In this document: one piece after another, positions 23,315 through 31,445 of the stretch
Layout: each line of letters starts with the position of its first letter
How positions within the stretch are numbered: position 1 is the stretch's first letter
Source: Calditrichota bacterium
GTDB lineage: Bacteria; CLD3
Length of the DNA stretch: 64,000 bases
NCBI GenBank assembly: GCA_008501735.1
Contig: QQUF01000028.1
Coordinates: forward strand, 93,813 to 157,812
Direction: 5' to 3'
Translations under genes and position numbers: made by a program
The notes under the pieces: generated by a model
The model's input: only the letters and a program-made list of their open reading frames with translations
Databases searched by the model: none
What the model was told of the DNA's origin: nothing

Positions 23315-25285
23315 TTATTGTTTTATCAATCCAGGAATTTGGAAAATATTCAAAATATTAATATTTCCAATAGTTGGTAAATACCAATCTGTGTTATTTT
23401 CCCCGCCACTTTGAGCCCAATCATCAAAATTGTAGTAAGCATTTAAAATGTCAACTTTTTCTTTTGGATAGTCGAAAGAGTTTGGCATTGAAATCGCCCA
23501 AGGTAATCCACTCGCAGTTTTGTAGTAATTGCCAGTTAGCTGATTGCTTGCATCATCTGCTGTTCCAAGAAGTGAAAGGTCAGCTAAAGCTGTTGGTTCA
23601 GTATCTGGTAAATGCACTTCGTGAGTTCTGTCTCTGTCAACAAACATAAATGGGTTAAAAGGAGGTTGCAAAGCATCTAACTCTAAAGATGAAAGAGGTG
23701 GATTCAAAGTGAAACTAATTTGTGTAGTATCAGGTTCAACGTAAGCAACTCCACTTTCTGTGTTTACAAAAATCGAACCGTTTGGTGGTTGCATAATATT
23801 ACTAACATTATCATAAACTATGAAAACTGTTTTATCACTTGCATGACCTGCTTCAAGTCCTTGGGCATTTGTGTTAATAAAGCTTTCAGTTAAAGATTGA
23901 GACCTTGCAAAATTTGTTACTTTAGCTTGTGGAATATTCATCTCAACACCAAAACCATTTTTTAATGTCGCTCCAACAGCTTTTGCAACGTAAGTAGCTT
24001 TTACTTCAACTAACTCATTACTTGCATTTACAACTCCTTGATATTTGTAATCAATAGCTAAGTCATTGAAATCAAAATCTCCTTGATTTGGCCATCTATC
24101 TTCAAAAACCAAGCTTCCAAAATTCCCATTGTCAGGATAAAAAAGATTGAATGCTTTTGTAGCATCATTTGGATAATCATCAACTTTATCAGAAATTCCA
24201 TCTCCATCAGTATCAGCATCAGGTTGAATTACGTGAATATTATCAACAAACCAACCAGAATAATTTTGAGCAATTCCATCAACTGTATCAAAGTAAAATC
24301 TAATTTGTATGTTTTGCCCAGCAAAGTCTGATAAACTTAATTCAGTGGAAATCCATCCACCACTATTTCCACTTGGAGCTAAACCTGAAATAGATTTCTG
24401 TTTTGGGATTCCACGAAGTTCTGTCCAATTACTTCCACCGTCGTTAGAAACACTAACCATACAATAATCCCACCAAAATTCAGTTTTATATTTTTCATCA
24501 AAAACTAAAACTAAACCATCATCATTAGGCAAACTAACTTGAGGCGATACAACTGCTGTATTAATTCTATTCCCTGTAGCATAGTTTCCAGAACTATTAA
24601 TTCCACACCACATTGCATTTGTCGAACCTCCTTCTGGACCAGGATTTTTCGATACAATATGCCAAAGGTCATCATTACCAGAATAAACCTGAGTTGTCCA
24701 ACCACCAATTCCACTTTCAAAATCTTCGAAGAAAAGTGTAATTGTGTCAGTTCCAGCGACACTATTTGTAGTTTTGCTAAATACCGCTTCTGAAACTTCT
24801 GCTCTATCACCTGAATTATTTGAAGGGCTTGAATTTCCTGTTCTAGTTTGAGGAATTGTATTCTCGTCAGGATAAGAATAAGTGTGCGAAGCCTCTCCAC
24901 TAAGAATCGGAATTTCAATTGTTTTGTAATAAATTGAAGAATGATTAGTAGCCACGAAAATACTTTCAAGGTAAGTTGCCAAACTCAAATCCCTTTGAAA
25001 AACACCTTGTGAGTTTGTTACTCCTTGAGTTAATAATTGCCCACCATTTTCAGGGTCATCATTATAAATTTTAAAAACTGCTCCATCAATTGGTTGGTTA
25101 TCAAAATCAGGTGCTGTAATTTTTATTGTTACTGTTTCCACAGTTTCAAAATTAAATCCTTCTGCAACTTTTATTTCATTAGTTGTATCAGGAGTCAATT
25201 CAGCAGAATCATCATTTGTACAACCAATCATCAAAAGTACTGACGCTGCCAAACTTAACTTTGCTAAAGAGTTAAAAGTTTTCAT
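23315..25285 (-). CDS. LruC-domain lipoprotein
   Basis: 656 aa. The N terminus has a lipobox (SVLLMIGC, Cys near residue 22), so it is an outer-membrane or periplasmic lipoprotein. Next are a carboxypeptidase-like beta domain, a jelly-roll domain starting at FFEDFESGIGGW, calcium-binding thrombospondin-3-type repeats (DADTDGDGISDKVDDYP), and then the LruC domain (LVFEDRWPNQGDFDFNDLAIDY to the C terminus, ending NWYLPTIGNINI). LruC was first named in Leptospira and is frequent in Bacteroidota surface lipoproteins; its function is unsettled. The gene stands alone between a terminator and the Hpt/LytTR genes. Confidence 0.87.
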   Translation of the reverse strand: MKTFNSLAKLSLAASVLLMIGCTNDDSAELTPDTTNEIKVAEGFNFETVETVTIKITAPDFDNQPIDGAVFKIYNDDPENGGQLLTQGVTNSQGVFQRDLSLATYLESIFVATNHSSIYYKTIEIPILSGEASHTYSYPDENTIPQTRTGNSSPSNNSGDRAEVSEAVFSKTTNSVAGTDTITLFFEDFESGIGGWTTQVYSGNDDLWHIVSKNPGPEGGSTNAMWCGINSSGNYATGNRINTAVVSPQVSLPNDDGLVLVFDEKYKTEFWWDYCMVSVSNDGGSNWTELRGIPKQKSISGLAPSGNSGGWISTELSLSDFAGQNIQIRFYFDTVDGIAQNYSGWFVDNIHVIQPDADTDGDGISDKVDDYPNDATKAFNLFYPDNGNFGSLVFEDRWPNQGDFDFNDLAIDYKYQGVVNASNELVEVKATYVAKAVGATLKNGFGVEMNIPQAKVTNFARSQSLTESFINTNAQGLEAGHASDKTVFIVYDNVSNIMQPPNGSIFVNTESGVAYVEPDTTQISFTLNPPLSSLELDALQPPFNPFMFVDRDRTHEVHLPDTEPTALADLSLLGTADDASNQLTGNYYKTASGLPWAISMPNSFDYPKEKVDILNAYYNFDDWAQSGGENNTDWYLPTIGNINILNIFQIPGLIKQ

Positions 25286-25456
25286 GGTCTTGCTCTACAT
25301 TGATTTAATTTATAAATTTAAATAATTATTTACTTGTGTTGTCTTACGGAAACTAAAATAAAAAATAATACTCAAAAATTTCTCGTTTTCGATGAACATT
25401 CTTTTTTGAAAGGTGAATGATGAGTAATATAAGTTTTCTGAATAGAAAAAGAAGGC

Positions 25457-25819
25457 TCAGTTTATTTTCTGTAATTCTTCTTCAAGTTCTTTGTTTGCTT
25501 GAATGAAGTAAACTTCAAGTTCGTCAATTAAGTTTGGGAGTAATTCTAAATTTATTTTCTGTGCAGAAAATCTTTCGATGTTCAAGACAATACTATCTAA
25601 GTCTTTATTTCCTAAAGTCTTCGCTGTTGGTTTGTATTTGTGGGCAATTTCTCGAACTCCCTCATAATTTTTAGTAGCTAAATTTTCTTTGATTATTTCT
25701 AGAATTGAAAGATTAGTTCTGATAATCATTTCAAGAGTTTCTTTCAAGAATTCTCGGTCATCTTTGGAATTTCCGCTTAAAAAGCCTTCAAAATAAGAAA
25801 GGTTAAATAATTTTTCCAC
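25457..25819 (-). CDS. Histidine-phosphotransfer (Hpt) domain protein
   Basis: 120-aa helical protein with the Hpt signature IAHKYKPTAKTLG, where H60 is the expected phosphorylated histidine. It is encoded 15 bases after the LytTR regulator gene and probably forms part of one phosphorelay with it, perhaps receiving phosphate from a hybrid kinase elsewhere. No kinase gene is next to it. The remaining sequence matches the four-helix bundle expected of this family. Confidence 0.82.
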   Translation of the reverse strand: MEKLFNLSYFEGFLSGNSKDDREFLKETLEMIIRTNLSILEIIKENLATKNYEGVREIAHKYKPTAKTLGNKDLDSIVLNIERFSAQKINLELLPNLIDELEVYFIQANKELEEELQKIN

Positions 25820-25834
25820 TCTCAGAAACTCAAT

Positions 25835-26536
25835 CTAAATTAGGTTTAGGCTTTTCATTAATTCATCTTTGTAGGACTTTCCAATTGGAATTAATTTTTT
25901 ATCAATTACCAAAGTATTATCCTCAATTACAGAAATCTTATCTTTCTTAACAATGTAAGATCTATGAACTCTGACAAAATCATCAGAAGGAAGTTTTTCA
26001 ATAATTCCCTTCATTGTCGAATGCACTGTAAATTTTCCATTTGGGGTAAGAATATTTACATAATCAGACATCGATTCAATCCACATAATATCATTTGTAC
26101 TAATTTTTACAAGTCGTGAATTAACTTTTACAAAAATATTTGTGTCTTCTGAAGTAGAATGATTTTGTTGCTCTTCAGTATCAAAACTTTCTTTAGCTTT
26201 TGTAACAGCTTTTAAAAATCTTCCATAATTAACTGGCTTTAAGATGTAATCTGTAACATCGTGTTCAAATGCTTCAACAGCATATTCTTCGTGCGAAGTT
26301 ATCAAAATGATTTGCGGTTTTTCTTTAAAATTTTTGATAAATTCAATTCCTGTCATTTCAGGCATCTCAATATCAAGAAAGATTAAATCAACCTTTTCTG
26401 TACGTAAAACATTAGAAGCCTCAATTGCGTTAGAGCAAAGTTTCACTAATTTTAGAAAATCAGTTTGCTCCACACAACGACTTACCATATGTCTTGACAT
26501 ATCGTCGTCATCAACTACAATACAGTTCATTAACAT
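25835..26536 (-). CDS. LytTR-family response regulator
   Basis: 233 aa. Receiver domain with acidic residues D9-D12 and phospho-acceptor D55 in LIFLDIEMPEMTG, the TSHEEYAVEAFEHDVTDYILKPVNYGRF segment with the conserved lysine, and a C-terminal LytTR domain (DIMWIESMSDYVNILTPNG and FVRVHRSYIVKKD). The start may be Met1 or Met3. It is paired with the Hpt gene rather than with a LytS-type kinase, unlike the system at 8.6-10.5 kb. The target genes are not known. Confidence 0.92.
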   Translation of the reverse strand: MLMNCIVVDDDDMSRHMVSRCVEQTDFLKLVKLCSNAIEASNVLRTEKVDLIFLDIEMPEMTGIEFIKNFKEKPQIILITSHEEYAVEAFEHDVTDYILKPVNYGRFLKAVTKAKESFDTEEQQNHSTSEDTNIFVKVNSRLVKISTNDIMWIESMSDYVNILTPNGKFTVHSTMKGIIEKLPSDDFVRVHRSYIVKKDKISVIEDNTLVIDKKLIPIGKSYKDELMKSLNLI

Positions 26537-26623
26537 TTGAATTTCTTAGCCTTGTGTTATTAGAAAGATTTCTAAAAATAAAACATTCTCATTAAACTTT
26601 GTAAGAAATTTTGTTTTTATTTT

Positions 26624-27820
26624 TTAGATGTTTAAGTCAAGCACCAATGGAATGTGGTCTGAAATCCTCAAACCTTCAAAATCTTGAGTTTCAATTACTT
26701 TTGTAAAAATATTTTTCTTTCGTCTCTTAAAATCTTCTAAATCGCTTTTGACAGCAAACCAATCAAGTTTCATCGGGATTTTTCCGTCCCATTTTGCAAG
26801 CCTCTTTTTAGCGTAATTCAAAAGAAATTTTGGCATTAATTCAAGTGCCTTTTTACTCGCAATTTCATCAGCAACTTCAAAAAACAAAGTTCCCTTTTGC
26901 TCTTCATTGAAGTCCTTAAAGTTGTAACCGTATTCATTTAATTTATCAAAAATTGGCTTTTCAAATCTTTTGAATGGCACTAAATAATTTTCAATCGTTT
27001 CGTCAATCCCAAAAATAAAACCTTTGTAAAGCATTTCTCTGACTGTCGAAAAGTAATTACTAAAATCCCAAGTTGTTGTATTAAAATCTCCACCAATTAT
27101 TTGAGTTTCGGCTTTTGTTTTTCCCAAACTTTCTAAGATTCCTTGTAATTGTTCTGCTCGTTGTTTCGGCGAAGCTCCAGAATCCAAGTGGGCAACTCCT
27201 AACCCTAAACTTTTTTCCCCAATCTGAATTTTTGCCACGCAAGATTTTTTACTTCCGAGTCTTTTTTCAGAGCTAGTAAACTTGTCTTTGAGAATTGACA
27301 AAATAGCATTTTCACAATGAGTTATTTTGAATTTGGAAAGAATTGCACTTCCGTGAAGCCCCAAAGAATTTGGAATTTTATGAGAAGTTTCTCCGTGAGT
27401 GCCTTTTGAAAGGACAAGGTAAGAGTTTGCAAAACAGTAATTCATTTGAAGTGCAAGTGCTATTTCTCTTGCAACATTTTTGTTCTGACTTCTTCCCATT
27501 CCATTATCAACTTCTGACAAAAGTAAAATATCTGCTTCTGCAAGAATCGACTCGTTTTGCAAAGCCCAAATGATTCCTTTTAAATTTTTGCCTCTTTCGA
27601 TGTTCCAAGCAACAACACGAATTTTTTCTTTTGTTTCACAATTTTTTGAAATTGAATTATCCCACTCAATTCCGTTTACCACTTCTGAAATTTGATTTTT
27701 TAACTTTGCATAAAGTGGAGAATTCTCAAAATTTTTTCTCTGTTTAAATTTTGAAATTTCACCAAAAAGTGGAGTTAGTTGGTGAGTTAAAAAATGTTTT
27801 TCCTCTTTAATCTCTAACAT
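26624..27820 (-). CDS. Endonuclease/exonuclease/phosphatase-family protein
   Basis: 398 aa with the EEP fold motifs in order: VVAWNIERG, LLSEVDNGMGRSQN, GVAHLDSGASP, GGDFNT and a final SDHIPLVLDL. The first about 60 residues and a 90-residue insertion after GGDFNT are specific to this protein. No signal peptide is visible, so it should act in the cytoplasm. EEP proteins cut DNA or phosphodiesters or dephosphorylate lipids and inositols, and the motifs do not say which. It starts 13 bases after hldE ends, so the two share an operon. Confidence 0.85.
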   Translation of the reverse strand: MLEIKEEKHFLTHQLTPLFGEISKFKQRKNFENSPLYAKLKNQISEVVNGIEWDNSISKNCETKEKIRVVAWNIERGKNLKGIIWALQNESILAEADILLLSEVDNGMGRSQNKNVAREIALALQMNYCFANSYLVLSKGTHGETSHKIPNSLGLHGSAILSKFKITHCENAILSILKDKFTSSEKRLGSKKSCVAKIQIGEKSLGLGVAHLDSGASPKQRAEQLQGILESLGKTKAETQIIGGDFNTTTWDFSNYFSTVREMLYKGFIFGIDETIENYLVPFKRFEKPIFDKLNEYGYNFKDFNEEQKGTLFFEVADEIASKKALELMPKFLLNYAKKRLAKWDGKIPMKLDWFAVKSDLEDFKRRKKNIFTKVIETQDFEGLRISDHIPLVLDLNI

Positions 27821-27833
27821 TCCGAACTGAGTT

Positions 27834-29213
27834 TTAGTTTAGTTTATCCAAAATTTTTGAAGTACTTTGTTGGCTTTCAAATTCAAAAACAACAACTTTT
27901 CCGCCGTTTGCTCCAACAACTTCTTTTCCAACAATTTCTTCAAGTTTGTAGTCTCCGCCTTTTACTAAAAAATCGGGTTTTAGTTTCTCAATAATTTTCA
28001 AAGGCGTTTCTTCTGAAAAGGCAAAGATTCCGTCCACAAATTCCAAAGCAGAAAGCATTTCCAACCTTTCCGAAAGTTCAAAAATTGGTCTTGAGTTGCC
28101 TTTCAATTTTTTAACGGAACTATCGGAATTCACAGCAACAAAAAGGTAATCGCCAAGACTTTTAGCTTTTCGTAAAAGTTGAATGTGTCCGTTGTGCAGA
28201 ACGTCAAAACAGCCGTTTGTAAAAACAAAAATTTTGTTTTCTTTCTGCAAAGAATTCCGAATTTCTAATGCTTCTTTTAAGGTCAAAGTTTTAGTTTTCT
28301 CTTGAATAATTTCCTCAAAATTCACAACCGAAGTTCCTTGTTTTGAAACAACTTGTCCAGCAGCAAGGTTTGCGATTTTACAAGCGAAGTGCAAGTCTTT
28401 TGTCAAAAAATGAATCGGAGCTAAAACCGCTAAAAAAGTATCTCCAGCTCCAGTAACATCGAAAATTTCTTTTGCTTTTGTTTCCTCGCTTACGACTTTC
28501 TCGTTTTCTAAAAAACAAACACCTTTTTCAGCAAGAGTTACGACAACATTAGAAATTTCATTTTGACTTTGAATTTTTTCAAGAATTTTAGAGGCATTTT
28601 CTAAAGTAAATTTTTCGTTAGTTGCTTCTGAGATTTCTGTTTGGTTTGCGAGAACCAAAGTCGAGTTTTGGTAAGTGCTAAAATCCTTAGACTTCGGAGC
28701 AACGTAAACAGGCTTTCCAACTTTCAAAATTTCTTGAACAAGCTCCTTTGAGACAACACCTTTTGCGTAGTCAGAAACGATGAAGAAATCAAAATTTTTA
28801 AGTTCATCTTTTTGCGGAAGTTCTAAGTTTAGTCTTTCAGTTTGCTCAAAATCTGCCCTAAAAAGCTGTTGTCCTTGAGCGATAAACCTTCGTTTTGTAG
28901 TCGTTGGGAAGTATTTCTGCTCTTGTAAAAAATCGGCTAAAATGCCTTTTTCTTCCAAAATCTGTTTTACCCTTTTACCATTTTTACCAGTTCCCAAAAC
29001 TCCCAAAACTGAAACTTCAACTCCACAGGCTTTTAAATTCAAAGCCAAGTTTCCCGCTCCACCAAGAGTGAAACTTTCAAATTTTTCCTTAAAAACAGGA
29101 ATCGGTGCTTCGGGCGAAATTCTTTCGCAATCACCAAAGACGTAGTGGTCAAGCATCAAATCGCCGATTACAAGAACTTTGAGTTCCTTGAAATTTTCTG
29201 TTAGACTTTTAAT
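27834..29213 (-). CDS. hldE: Bifunctional heptose-7-phosphate kinase / ADP-heptose synthase
   Basis: Makes ADP-heptose for the LPS inner core: an N-terminal PfkB-type kinase (GDLMLDHYVFGDCERISPEAP, DVTGAGDTFLAVLAP) and a C-terminal nucleotidyltransferase (VFTNGCFDVLHNGHIQLLRK). The first canonical start codons (TTG 29159, ATG 29156) would begin inside the first beta strand of the kinase. The frame upstream encodes KSLTENFKELKVLVIG, the expected N terminus, back to a stop at 29217-29219. Only an ATT codon (29211-29213) near the right place could start it, giving 459 aa; I annotate that start with caution. No typical start codon occurs in between. Confidence 0.9.
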   Translation of the reverse strand: MKSLTENFKELKVLVIGDLMLDHYVFGDCERISPEAPIPVFKEKFESFTLGGAGNLALNLKACGVEVSVLGVLGTGKNGKRVKQILEEKGILADFLQEQKYFPTTTKRRFIAQGQQLFRADFEQTERLNLELPQKDELKNFDFFIVSDYAKGVVSKELVQEILKVGKPVYVAPKSKDFSTYQNSTLVLANQTEISEATNEKFTLENASKILEKIQSQNEISNVVVTLAEKGVCFLENEKVVSEETKAKEIFDVTGAGDTFLAVLAPIHFLTKDLHFACKIANLAAGQVVSKQGTSVVNFEEIIQEKTKTLTLKEALEIRNSLQKENKIFVFTNGCFDVLHNGHIQLLRKAKSLGDYLFVAVNSDSSVKKLKGNSRPIFELSERLEMLSALEFVDGIFAFSEETPLKIIEKLKPDFLVKGGDYKLEEIVGKEVVGANGGKVVVFEFESQQSTSKILDKLN

Positions 29214-29310
29214 TTTTCAAACCTATTTCATTTTAAAAGGTGAGTTTTAAAATTAATTGATTTACGTAGATAAAAAAATAATTTGATTTCAAAATTTATT
29301 TTTTAAATTA

Positions 29311-29324
29311 GTTGCCGAAGCAAC
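29311..29324. promoter_or_regulatory. MarR operator, upstream site
   Basis: Palindrome GTTGCCGAAGCAAC (GTTGC-N4-GCAAC), 15 bases before the ATG of the MarR gene. It matches 13 of 14 bases with the site at 29810-29823. It is of the size and symmetry bound by MarR dimers, so it is a candidate for autorepression. Inferred, not shown. Confidence 0.75.
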
Positions 29325-29338
29325 AAAATAAAGATTTT

Positions 29339-29791
29339 ATGAAACCCAAAGATTTTACATCAGCAGGAATGGAAAAAGCTCCTGCTTACCTGATTTACAG
29401 AACTGCTAGAGTTTTGAGAATGTTTTTTATCAAAATGATGAAAAACAGCGGAAATGACTTAACTCAAGAACAGTGGTTAATTTTAAACCGAATTAGAAAC
29501 CAAGAAGGGATTTCACAAACTGAACTTTCTGACAGTGTTTTTAATGATAGACCAAACATCACAAGAATTGTTGATTCCCTCATAAAAAGAAATTTTGTAA
29601 CTCGCAGGAAAGATGCAAATGACGGCAGAAAGTTTAATGTTTTTCTTACTAAGGAAGGTGAGATTTTCGTTGAAAAAATTACCAAAGTCGTCGAAAAGGA
29701 AAGGGAAAGGATTTACAAAGGAATCTCAGAAAATGAACTTGAACAATTGAGTAACTTCTTACAAAAATTTGAAAAAAATATTCTCGAATAA
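29339..29791 (+). CDS. MarR-family transcriptional regulator
   Basis: About 150 aa from the ATG at 29339 (a TTG at 29312 in the same frame lies inside the operator-like palindrome and is a poorer start). Winged-helix motif: NRIRNQEGISQTELSDSVFN with recognition helix RPNITRIVDSLIKRNFVTRR, then the wing RKDANDGRKFNVFLTKEG. Helices on both sides form the dimer. Two nearly identical palindromes, one before this gene and one before the next, point to control of itself and of the two downstream genes. The ligand is unknown. Confidence 0.92.
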   Translation: MKPKDFTSAGMEKAPAYLIYRTARVLRMFFIKMMKNSGNDLTQEQWLILNRIRNQEGISQTELSDSVFNDRPNITRIVDSLIKRNFVTRRKDANDGRKFNVFLTKEGEIFVEKITKVVEKERERIYKGISENELEQLSNFLQKFEKNILE

Positions 29792-29809
29792 AAAAAATTT
29801 AATCTATTA

Positions 29810-29823
29810 GTTGCCTAAGCAAC
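29810..29823. promoter_or_regulatory. MarR operator, downstream site
   Basis: Palindrome GTTGCCTAAGCAAC, 36 bases before the start of the NTF2-like gene and 19 bases after the MarR stop codon. It differs from the first site at one central base. It suggests that the downstream genes have their own MarR-controlled promoter. Confidence 0.75.
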
Positions 29824-29858
29824 AATTATTTTAACTCAAAACCAATAAGGAGAAAAAA

Positions 29859-30311
29859 ATGAATTTTCAAAAACATTTTTTCCTAACAACACTTTCAATT
29901 TTAACAATTCTTTTAACAAATGTTTTCGCTTCTGAAAAGGAAGACCGAGAAGCAATTCGGCAAACGATTTCTTACTTTGTTCAAAGCGGAGACACTCAAA
30001 GCTCTAAATTAGGCAAAAAATCCCTGCACGAAGACTGCAAACAAATCATTCTTGGAAACATTGGCGAGACCGAAAAAGGTTTTATGGAAATGCCAACAAG
30101 TGTTTACCTAAAGATGTTAGACGAAAAGAAAATCGGTGGCGACAAAAGAACTTTTGAAATTAGTTCACTTGAGGTCAGTAACCAAACAGCTTCGGCTAAA
30201 GTAAAAATCTACTCGGAGAAACATACTTTTACCGATTTCATTTCTCTCGCAAAGTTTGGCAACGAATGGAAAATCATTGGGATTCTAATTGATTTTCAGA
30301 GTGAAAAATAA
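29859..30311 (+). CDS. Secreted NTF2-like (putative lumazine-binding type) protein
   Basis: 150 aa with a signal peptide (to about residue 25, NVFAS). The rest has the NTF2-like cone fold as in the Lumazine_bd_2 family: an N-terminal helix EDREAIRQTISYFVQSG, a strand-rich part (SASAKVKIYS-like segment TASAKVKIYSEKHTFTDFISL) and the final strand FGNEWKIIGILIDF. Many proteins of this family are of unknown function. It is preceded by AAGGAG and by the second MarR palindrome, and the DOMON gene overlaps its stop codon (TAATG). Confidence 0.8.
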   Translation: MNFQKHFFLTTLSILTILLTNVFASEKEDREAIRQTISYFVQSGDTQSSKLGKKSLHEDCKQIILGNIGETEKGFMEMPTSVYLKMLDEKKIGGDKRTFEISSLEVSNQTASAKVKIYSEKHTFTDFISLAKFGNEWKIIGILIDFQSEK

Positions 30312-30817
30312 TGCTAAAATTACAACTTAAAATCTGGCTCGCGTGTCTTTTACTTTCTGCGAATTTGTTTGCAGAAAGTAAAAACTCTTACACTTTTGGG
30401 GAAATGAATTTCAGTGCCAAAATCGTTCAGGACTCAATTTTAGTTTTAATCAAAGCTCCGACAAAAGGTTGGCTTGCTGTCGGTTTAAATTCTGAAAACT
30501 CAATTGTTGGAAGTGATTTGAAAATGTTCAGAGTCGTGAGTGGGAAAGTAGAATTTGAAGACCAATTCACGACGGGCTTTGGAATTCACCCTCAAGATTC
30601 AGAGCTTGGAGGAACTTCAAACGTCAAAATAATTTCTGGTTCCGAAAACGAAAAATTTACTGAAATACTTTTTCAAATTCCGATGGTTTCAAAAGACAAA
30701 TTTGATTTTAAAATTGAACCGAACAAAAAATTTTGGCTGATTTTAGCCTACTCAACCGAAGATGACTTTCAACACCATTCGATTATGCGAAAGCACAAAG
30801 AAATCGAAATTAGGTAA
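30311..30817 (+). CDS. Secreted DOMON-domain protein
   Basis: 168 aa with a signal peptide (1-21, LFAES). A DOMON domain, known to bind heme or sugars, covers most of the mature part: ILVLIKAPTKGWLAVGLN, GSDLKMFRVVSG, and the final W-x-I segment FWLILAYSTEDDFQHHSIMRKH. The His-His motif near the C terminus could coordinate heme, but this is conjecture. It is translationally coupled to the NTF2-like gene and presumably controlled by the same MarR. A redox or stress role is inferred from the neighbours. Confidence 0.85.
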   Translation: MLKLQLKIWLACLLLSANLFAESKNSYTFGEMNFSAKIVQDSILVLIKAPTKGWLAVGLNSENSIVGSDLKMFRVVSGKVEFEDQFTTGFGIHPQDSELGGTSNVKIISGSENEKFTEILFQIPMVSKDKFDFKIEPNKKFWLILAYSTEDDFQHHSIMRKHKEIEIR

Positions 30818-31445
30818 TTACCTTTTTGGAAAATTTGAAAGAAATTAATCTTGGAGTTTCTTCTAAGGGTGAATTCTTATTCTTTCTCCATTCTTTGCAT
30901 TCTACTAATTCAAAGCCGACTTCAAGCCCCGCCGAAATGAATTCTGAAATGTCGTGAATGAAGGAATTGATTCTAATTTCTTCCTCTGAAAACTTTGCTT
31001 TAGAACCTCCGATTTGCTTGAAAGGGTGAAGTTCACAAAGGAACAAAATTCCATTTGATTTCAGCACTCTAAACGATTCTTGAAAAATCGGTTTTAAATT
31101 TTCAATGTGTTCAAGGACTAAGTTTCCTAAAACAATGTCGAAAGTTTCATTTTGTAATTCCCAATTTTTGGTTAAGTCTTGGACTTTAAAAGTAACATTT
31201 TCGGCTTTAACTTTTTCCTTCGCGACTTTCAGCATTTTTTCGGAGAAATCCATTGCAAAGACTGACTTAGAATTTTCAACTAAGAATTCAGTATTTTTTC
31301 CTGTTCCACAGCCTAATTCTAAAATATTTTTGTCTTCTAAATTTGTAAGTGAAATTCGAGTTACAATTTTATCCAAATCTCGCGTTTTATTTGAATCACT
31401 GTCGTAAGTTTTTGCCCACAAATTGTAGGCTTCTTCTACTTTCAT
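30810..31445 (-). CDS. Class I SAM-dependent methyltransferase
   Basis: 211 aa. Motif I is LELGCGTGKNTEFLVENSK, followed by VFAMDFSEKMLKVAKEKV, DIVLGNLVLEHIENLKPIFQE and a C-terminal half typical of UbiE/Methyltransf_11-like small-molecule methyltransferases. It overlaps the glycosyltransferase start by 4 bases (ATGA) and so is in an operon with it, and overlaps the convergent DOMON gene by 8 bases. Together with the glycosyltransferase it might modify a lipid or glycolipid, but the acceptor is unknown. Confidence 0.9.
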   Translation of the reverse strand: MKVEEAYNLWAKTYDSDSNKTRDLDKIVTRISLTNLEDKNILELGCGTGKNTEFLVENSKSVFAMDFSEKMLKVAKEKVKAENVTFKVQDLTKNWELQNETFDIVLGNLVLEHIENLKPIFQESFRVLKSNGILFLCELHPFKQIGGSKAKFSEEEIRINSFIHDISEFISAGLEVGFELVECKEWRKNKNSPLEETPRLISFKFSKKVIT

